From Priapulus caudatus (taxonomy: Eukaryota > Priapulida > Priapulimorpha > Priapulimorphida > Priapulidae), in NCBI RefSeq assembly GCF_000485595.1, contig NW_014577282.1, positions 524,923-584,559 of the forward strand: DNA of 59,637 nt. The letters run 5' to 3'. Position 1 is the first letter of the stretch; each line of letters starts with the position of its first letter. The notes under the pieces were generated by a model that was given only the letters and a program-made list of their open reading frames with translations, was not told the origin of the DNA and made no database searches. The translations under genes and the position numbers were made by a program. Positions 54,943-59,637 of this stretch are shown one piece after another.

Positions 54943-55770
54943 CAGACCGAGGGCTAATCACAAAAGTTAAATTATATTCATACCTAACTGCTATTTAACA
55001 ATTTTCACGAAAAACTTTTTGAGCCATTTGCCCTTCGTGCAAGTATTCTGTAAAATGTACATGCCAGAATGATATTATAGTTGCACATGTATTTTGTAGG
55101 AATATTTTTTGGAATATCAAGTAAAGAAGTGTACACCAGACAATTTCTAGATGTCATTCGTTTCTGGCGTTAAAATTTCGTGACTTTAAATTAAAAACCT
55201 TTATATAATGGCCCGTTTCATTATAAATTATGCATTTTTTAGACGTTACTAACGGATTTAATAAGATTAATGCTCAGACAATAAATTCTGCTCAAAGTGC
55301 TATTCTAGTTTATTCGCAAGAGGGTGTGCAATGTGCTACAATGCATATGTTTTAGTAGACCTCAGGGTTATACACTACAGTTTTTAAATCAGGAGCCCGT
55401 CGGGCAAATGGCCTTGCAATGTTTACATTACAGCCCACCGAGATTTCTACACGTATCGGGCGTCGGATGCCCGGCTCAATTCGAAGACTGATTTAACCGA
55501 ACGTTCGTTTTAGGACAATTTCGAATATATTATAACTGAAACTACGAGTGGTTTATAGGATATTGTAATTCTTCCCCCCGTAAATGACTAAATAAGAAAC
55601 ACAGCTGGTCTGTAGCCTGCACCCGAAAAGTTGGGCTGTGAACTATCAGTGGATGAACTTGTGTGGCACCACCGTAGTTGTAAACAATGATATAGCCTTT
55701 TAAAACAATTATAAAATATTTCTAATGATTAATGGAGAATGGCATTGTTTATGTAGCGTAATTAAAACCT
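54943..55770 (-). repeat. Inverted, interrupted copy of the 52077-52440 repeat
   Basis: Reading on the minus strand, it shares ATTACGCTACATAAA, GGGCTACAGACC...GTGTTTCTTATTTA, CAATATCYTATAAACSAC, TAGTTTCAGTTATAATAT and TTTTGTGATTAGCCCTC with 52077-52440. About 450 bp (55012-55490) is inserted relative to the left copy. The two copies bracket the CYLD exon at 53816. Confidence 0.7.
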
Positions 55771-56214
55771 ATTTTACTTGAAAATATGCAATGCACCTTA
55801 AGTCATTGTCTTTTTAAACACAAACAAGAGCCGCAGAGCGTCTGGGCTCATCTGAGGTCTGTTGCTACGGTTATAAACGTAACATTTAAGTCGTGCGTAG
55901 TGACGCCTTTGTTAGGCGCAGATATGCAGATACGCAGTTGCGTATACATCATTTCAGCAACCTTCTGCATTCTGCATACCTCCCAAATCCCATTAGTTGA
56001 TACAAATCGCGTCCCTGAAACTCCTGTTTTATGGTGCATTGTGACCCTAAGCCTAACCCTAACCCTATTTTTTTTTAATTGTTGTTATTAAATTGTTGTA
56101 AACATTATTTGTTGTTATGAAATTGTTGTAAATAAATCATGTAAATATTTTCCTTAATTGGAAAGAAATAGTTAAATGGATAAAGATAGAAAAATACAGA
56201 AAACAGATAAATAA
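55771..56214. other. CYLD intron; short telomere-like tract
   Basis: CCCTAAGCCTAACCCTAACCCT at 56044-56066 followed by a T run and ATTGTTGTTATTAAATTG repeats. No gene. Confidence 0.6.
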
Positions 56215-56292
56215 TAAAAAATCTGATGGGATTCGATCCAAGAACCTTTGAGCCGTAATCCTGTGCTGTAGCCGTTTGGCTATCGAGGCATA
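56215..56292 (-). repeat. tRNA-related SINE head
   Basis: On the minus strand, TAGCCAAACGG (A-box-like) and GGATCGAATCC (B-box-like) are about 35 nt apart, within GCCTCGATAGCC...CCCATCAG. This is the arrangement of tRNA-derived SINE promoters. The cloverleaf is imperfect and there is no clear 3' tail, so I do not call a tRNA gene. Confidence 0.45.
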
Positions 56293-56639
56293 TTGGGTTT
56301 CCAGAATATGGATGTGCCATTAATATGAGAACACTGTTACATCATTGAAGCAGTTCAGGAATCCATGTTTAACCCACCTCTTGAGGGTTAAAAAGTTATC
56401 AGACACTTACTCTTCGCACGTCAGTGGAAAGCACATTTCATGGTCCTTTCAATAAAGTGATAAAAATGGTAGGTCAGCGCTGAAACAAAAAAGTTTTCCA
56501 CTCTGTCCATTAGGCCATGTCCTCAGAAAATGTATGATATCTGACCTTTCCCCCACTGCCCTTTGACCTGTGACCTCCAATTTCGCACTGGTGATGGGTT
56601 TCCTGCTCATCACACTATACACCGAATATTAAGAGCATA

Positions 56640-56952
56640 GGTCGAGCCGTTAAGATTTGTGCCGCAATTCCGTATTTCCTCCTATACCTTAAGTTAAGGA
56701 GGAAATATTCCCCCTCCGTTTACACATATTGACCTTAGACCCTTGACCCCCAAATTTGTCATCCCGAGTCCTTTTCACGATCCCCCTGACGTCCCGAATA
56801 TCGTGACCGTGCTTCAAGCGGTTAAGATTTGTGCCCAACTGTTGACGCACGGACGGACGGCCGGAGGCACAGACGGACGGACGGACGGACGGACGGACGG
56901 ACGGACAATCATGCGATTCTACAAGCTGCATCTGACTACGTCAGATGAGCTA
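56640..56952 (+). repeat. Repeat ending in (ACGG)n, hairpin and GAGCTAAAC
   Basis: Two GTTAAGATTTGTGCC blocks (56650, 56820) precede (ACGG)n at 56852-56906, then a CATCTGAC-TAC-GTCAGATG hairpin (56929-56947) and AGCTAAAC. The 3' architecture is the same as at 21865-21936. A perfect TATTTCCTCC...GGAGGAAATA stem lies at 56674-56708. It ends 20 bp from the CYLD exon. Confidence 0.7.
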
Positions 56953-56972
56953 AACATTTATGGGCAACATGC

Positions 56973-57128
56973 CTGAGTTTCAAAAAAGGGTCAGCTTTGA
57001 AGATCTGATTAAGCGAGTTCAGGAATTCCTCTGGGTCTTTCTCCTCTCCCGTTAGTCCTGAGACTGACGTCAGTTGGTCAAGAAACTTTCTCAGTTTCAT
57101 GACCCTGTCTGCTCGTACATACATGTTT
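56973..57128 (-). CDS. CYLD: CYLD exon, most 5' visible; apparent GC donor
   Basis: A 156-bp exon with acceptor AG at 57129-57130. It reads MYVRADRVMKLRKFLDQLTS, then GEEKDPEEFLNSLNQIFKAD and PFLKL, matching CYLD. The only donor that keeps frame with the exon at 53936 is CAG|GCATGT (GC at 56972-56971), giving a GC-AG intron. The repeat ending at about 56952 sits 20 bp inside that intron. Upstream exons, including the catalytic Cys, are outside the window. Confidence 0.9.
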
Positions 57129-57559
57129 CTGCAACAGGTTTACTTGGTAAACATATCATTCAGGACAAACAAACAAACAGACTATGGAATGTCTCGACAA
57201 GTATAACCATGTGCAGTAACGTAACACTCCAAATATAATCTTGCAATGACTAAAACCAAGTAGACTGTAATCACATCCATACTCTGAAGGGACACAACTA
57301 GTTACTAATAATAAGCACAATTTTTCATGAAAATTGTACCTCACTTTAGTGTAACATAATATAGATGTAAATAAGACTTATTTGGCAACAGATGGCATGT
57401 TTAGACTGGACACATTAGAGGTACTCTGGAGTTCTAGCATGGGTTGAGTTGATGATTAGAAATTTAGAATTAATCTAAAATGATCATGTGGATGACTACA
57501 AACAAAATTTATCATGATAACATGGTATGGTCCCACTGGGACCGATCACAAAAATAAAA
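57129..57559. other. CYLD intron, unassigned
   Basis: AT-rich, no feature recognised. Confidence 0.5.
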
Positions 57560-57835
57560 GCAGAAATATTTCTTCACCCTCTTTGGTAATTATTTTCGCT
57601 ACCTTGTGCCCCTGACTCTCACCGTGTCTAACGGCAGAGAATTTCTTGGTATTCACAGTCCCAGTGATGAACGGGTCATTAGAAACAGACCCCCTGTTGT
57701 TGCGGGAGTACTTAATTAGGGACGTATGTCCAACAGGCGATGCAGTAAATCTGCAGAGTGCCTTTGCCGTCACGGGAGGTTTGGAGCCAGTCAATCCCCC
57801 AAGATTTCACGGTTGCTTTCTTTGAAACTGGCTTC
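57560..57835 (-). pseudogene. TTF/BED-like zinc finger of a hAT transposase
   Basis: In two frames: SKKATVKSWGIDWLQTSRDG...YCIACW, then after a shift DPFITGTVNTKKFSAVRHGE, SQGHK. The order W-hydrophobic, CxxC, FxxG, HxxSxxH is that of the N-terminal zinc finger in ZNF862-like/hAT proteins. The rest of the transposase is not seen. Confidence 0.45.
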
Positions 57836-58198
57836 TTTTTTTATTTGGAGGGCGGCTGCGTTGGACTGACAGCGTCCTTGATGTTATATGGTGCATTTGA
57901 GCTGCCAGCTAGATTACAAAACGATCCATGTTGTAACGTTGTTGTGGTTAGCTAGCTTGCGTGCTCTGCGTGTAGTGTACGCATACGGTATGTGTGCATG
58001 TATTTCTGTAGCTACAGCGTGTGTGTACGTGACTACGTGTACATGTGCATGAGCCGCGATAGCTAGAACAATACGCGAACAATAGTTACAATACAATGCG
58101 CTTGACCACTGCAATATGGTGTGATGCGATGTATGCATACTATACGGTAGTTTGTGTTTCGTATGCAAGAGAACTTTACGCGTAAAAATACAATTCGA
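57836..58198. other. No gene recognised
   Basis: Contains a GTGT/ACGT-rich alternating stretch near 57980-58060. Confidence 0.4.
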
Positions 58199-58642
58199 GC
58201 CCGGGGGGGGGGCACTCCATATATATTGCATGGTAGGTATGTGCCGCGGGAGAGACCCCAATTTTCCACGCTAAACTTCCGTTCCAGTGCATCGCATTTT
58301 TAAGAATATGTCGTTAGATTATAGATCTTATATTTTTGCCGTTCCGGAGACCCAGTTTTTAACATTTACCATTTGATTCTCATGCGCATACATCGAGTGC
58401 AGCAGTCCTGTCATCGTCATGTCAGTGTCGGCAGCCGGAACGCAGTGCCTGTGCCACTCGGGGGTGCTACTGGCCATGGTGGTGGCCGTTGTTATCGTAT
58501 CTGGAGCCAGTGCCAGAGCATCCCACATTCAACAAACATTAGTTCCAGAGACTCCCATTTTCAGGTCTGTTAGTTCCAGAGCCCCCCATTTTTGACTTCG
58601 CAGTGCCACATAGCTACCATAATGTGGGGTGAGTGCCCCCTG
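58199..58642. mobile_element. MITE-like repeat with GGGGGCACTC ends
   Basis: GGGGGGCACTCCATAT at the left and the inverted GTGAGTGCCCCC at the right. The interior has GTTCCRGAGAYCCMSTTTT-type minisatellite units at about 58340, 58540 and 58570. Non-coding. Confidence 0.55.
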
Positions 58643-59560
58643 GAAATTCGAGTCTTCTGCATATAAAGCGAATGCGTGTCATTTCTGTTCTAGTTTCTGT
58701 TTGTGTTCGTGAAACGGTTAGCATTCGTCATTGGTCTAGTGCATTGTAGCGCGCAGTGGAATAAATCTATATCATAACGCACGCAGCTCTGCGTACGTAC
58801 GTATCGGTGTTCGAAATATAGTTAGTGGCTCAGAATCAATAGGGTTCTTTCGCCCCATAAGATGCAACTGTGGACCAAGTTTAATGTTTCTACCTCTTAC
58901 GGTTGCAAAGATATCGAGCGGACAGCCACACAGACATACACACCGCCAAATACACGAAACCGAAACCGACACGGCCACGAAAACAATATCCTCCACGGCA
59001 CTGCGTGCGGAGGATAATTAACTACTTGTACTTCGTCGAGTAGACGTGTTCGTATGGTTAGCCTGTGTTGTCACTAGCGTGTATTGTGTGTGCGTGTTGA
59101 CAGTATTGTGAGTACGCGGCGTTGTGTTTTACGCTTGGAGCTTTATTTCGAAATTAGTTCAATAGATTGTAGTTTATTGATGGAAGAACAGTGATTTTAG
59201 TCAGCGAGGCGGTGTTTTTGGATAATTTCCGTGTGGCGGCTGAGAATTTGACCGAGGCGGCAGCCTCGCTCGTGTCAATGCAGGGGAAACACTGCGTCCA
59301 GGGGCGTATTCAGACCATATTTGCCGTATTGGGAAATACGGTCTAAATTTCAAAGTGCCCTTCGAACAATTAAGATGGAACAAACTTACAGAAAACAATT
59401 TGATGGAATTTGGCTATATTCTTTATTTGTTTTCTTTTTCTTGTGATTCATTGACAGGACTTGAAGGAAAATCAAAATTTTACATGGTAACAAAACTAGC
59501 TTTGATATCTGAAAAAGAAGGGAAGTGCTTGAATCATCTTACTATAATTTGGCGAATGTT
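58643..59560. other. No gene recognised
   Basis: Includes CAGGGGCGTATTCAGA at about 59298, which looks like the left end of another hAT-type MITE; no right end is visible in the window. No CYLD exon found here. Confidence 0.4.
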
Positions 59561-59637
59561 GTATGTATGTATGTATGTATGTATGTATGTATGTATGTAT
59601 GTATGTATGTATGTATGTATGTATGTATGTATGTATG
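59561..59637 (+). repeat. (GTAT)n microsatellite at window edge
   Basis: About 19 perfect units, running off the end of the sequence. Confidence 0.95.

Noticed and set aside
56215-56292. Functional tRNA gene on the minus strand
   Set aside because: A- and B-box-like motifs are present but the stems do not pair well; better explained as a SINE head.

Overview
This is a piece of animal nuclear DNA, most likely from a marine invertebrate. It has exon-sized coding blocks with GT/GC-AG splice sites, vertebrate-type TTAGGG telomere-like tracts, long microsatellites, one run of N (18937-18983) and very dense transposable elements. No prokaryotic feature was seen. I cannot name the species.

The only host gene I recognise is the 3' half of a CYLD-type (Lys63/Met1-linkage) deubiquitinase on the minus strand. 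Six exons were found by splice sites, phase and homology. In transcription order they are 57128-56973, 53936-53816, 29474-29366, 28762-28647, 23510-23270 and 22945-22761 (stop). All phases join, giving 308 residues of the USP domain with its B-box zinc insert and the catalytic His and Asp. Upstream exons, including the catalytic Cys, lie beyond the right edge. The gene spans more than 34 kb because its introns are full of mobile DNA.

Left part (1-22760, downstream of CYLD): a degenerate PIF/Harbinger transposon whose transposase and MADF genes have interdigitated exons on opposite strands (360-3322); a tandem array rich in ETS, CRE and CTCF-like motifs (about 4.5-5.4 kb); a hAT-type MITE; a 5'-truncated Ty3/gypsy element with a 1.4-kb LTR (minus strand, 6732-10682); a Ty1/copia element split by an Academ-like transposon fragment with an XPG/FEN-like nuclease signature (11878-16230); a tyrosine-recombinase remnant; a MITE with a Z-DNA-prone core; and a 4-kb inverted arrangement of a satellite-like repeat (16713-21060).

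The CYLD intron 23511-28646 holds a hAT element with an exact 8-bp target duplication, a second hAT MITE, and two foldbacks with TTAGGG-type cores. The 24-kb intron 29475-53815 holds a nest of elements whose boundaries can be proved from target-site duplications. Ty3/gypsy element B (32638-51434, TSD GCGAC) has its 5' LTR split twice: by a 699-bp TTAGGG-bearing foldback (32711-33409, TSD AAT) and by an env-bearing Ty3/gypsy element A (33443-46867, TSD ATTG). Element A is itself interrupted inside env by a long-TIR DNA transposon (40785-44723, TSD GAG) that looks Academ-like. With both insertions removed, the split LTR of B is 160 bp, the same as its 3' LTR. Element A also has an inverted env fragment where its leader and gag start should be, and an extra unassigned ORF between env and its 3' LTR.

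Almost every transposon reading frame is broken, so the window is mostly a record of past invasions. The functional content is probably the CYLD exons plus any regulatory activity of the repeats.
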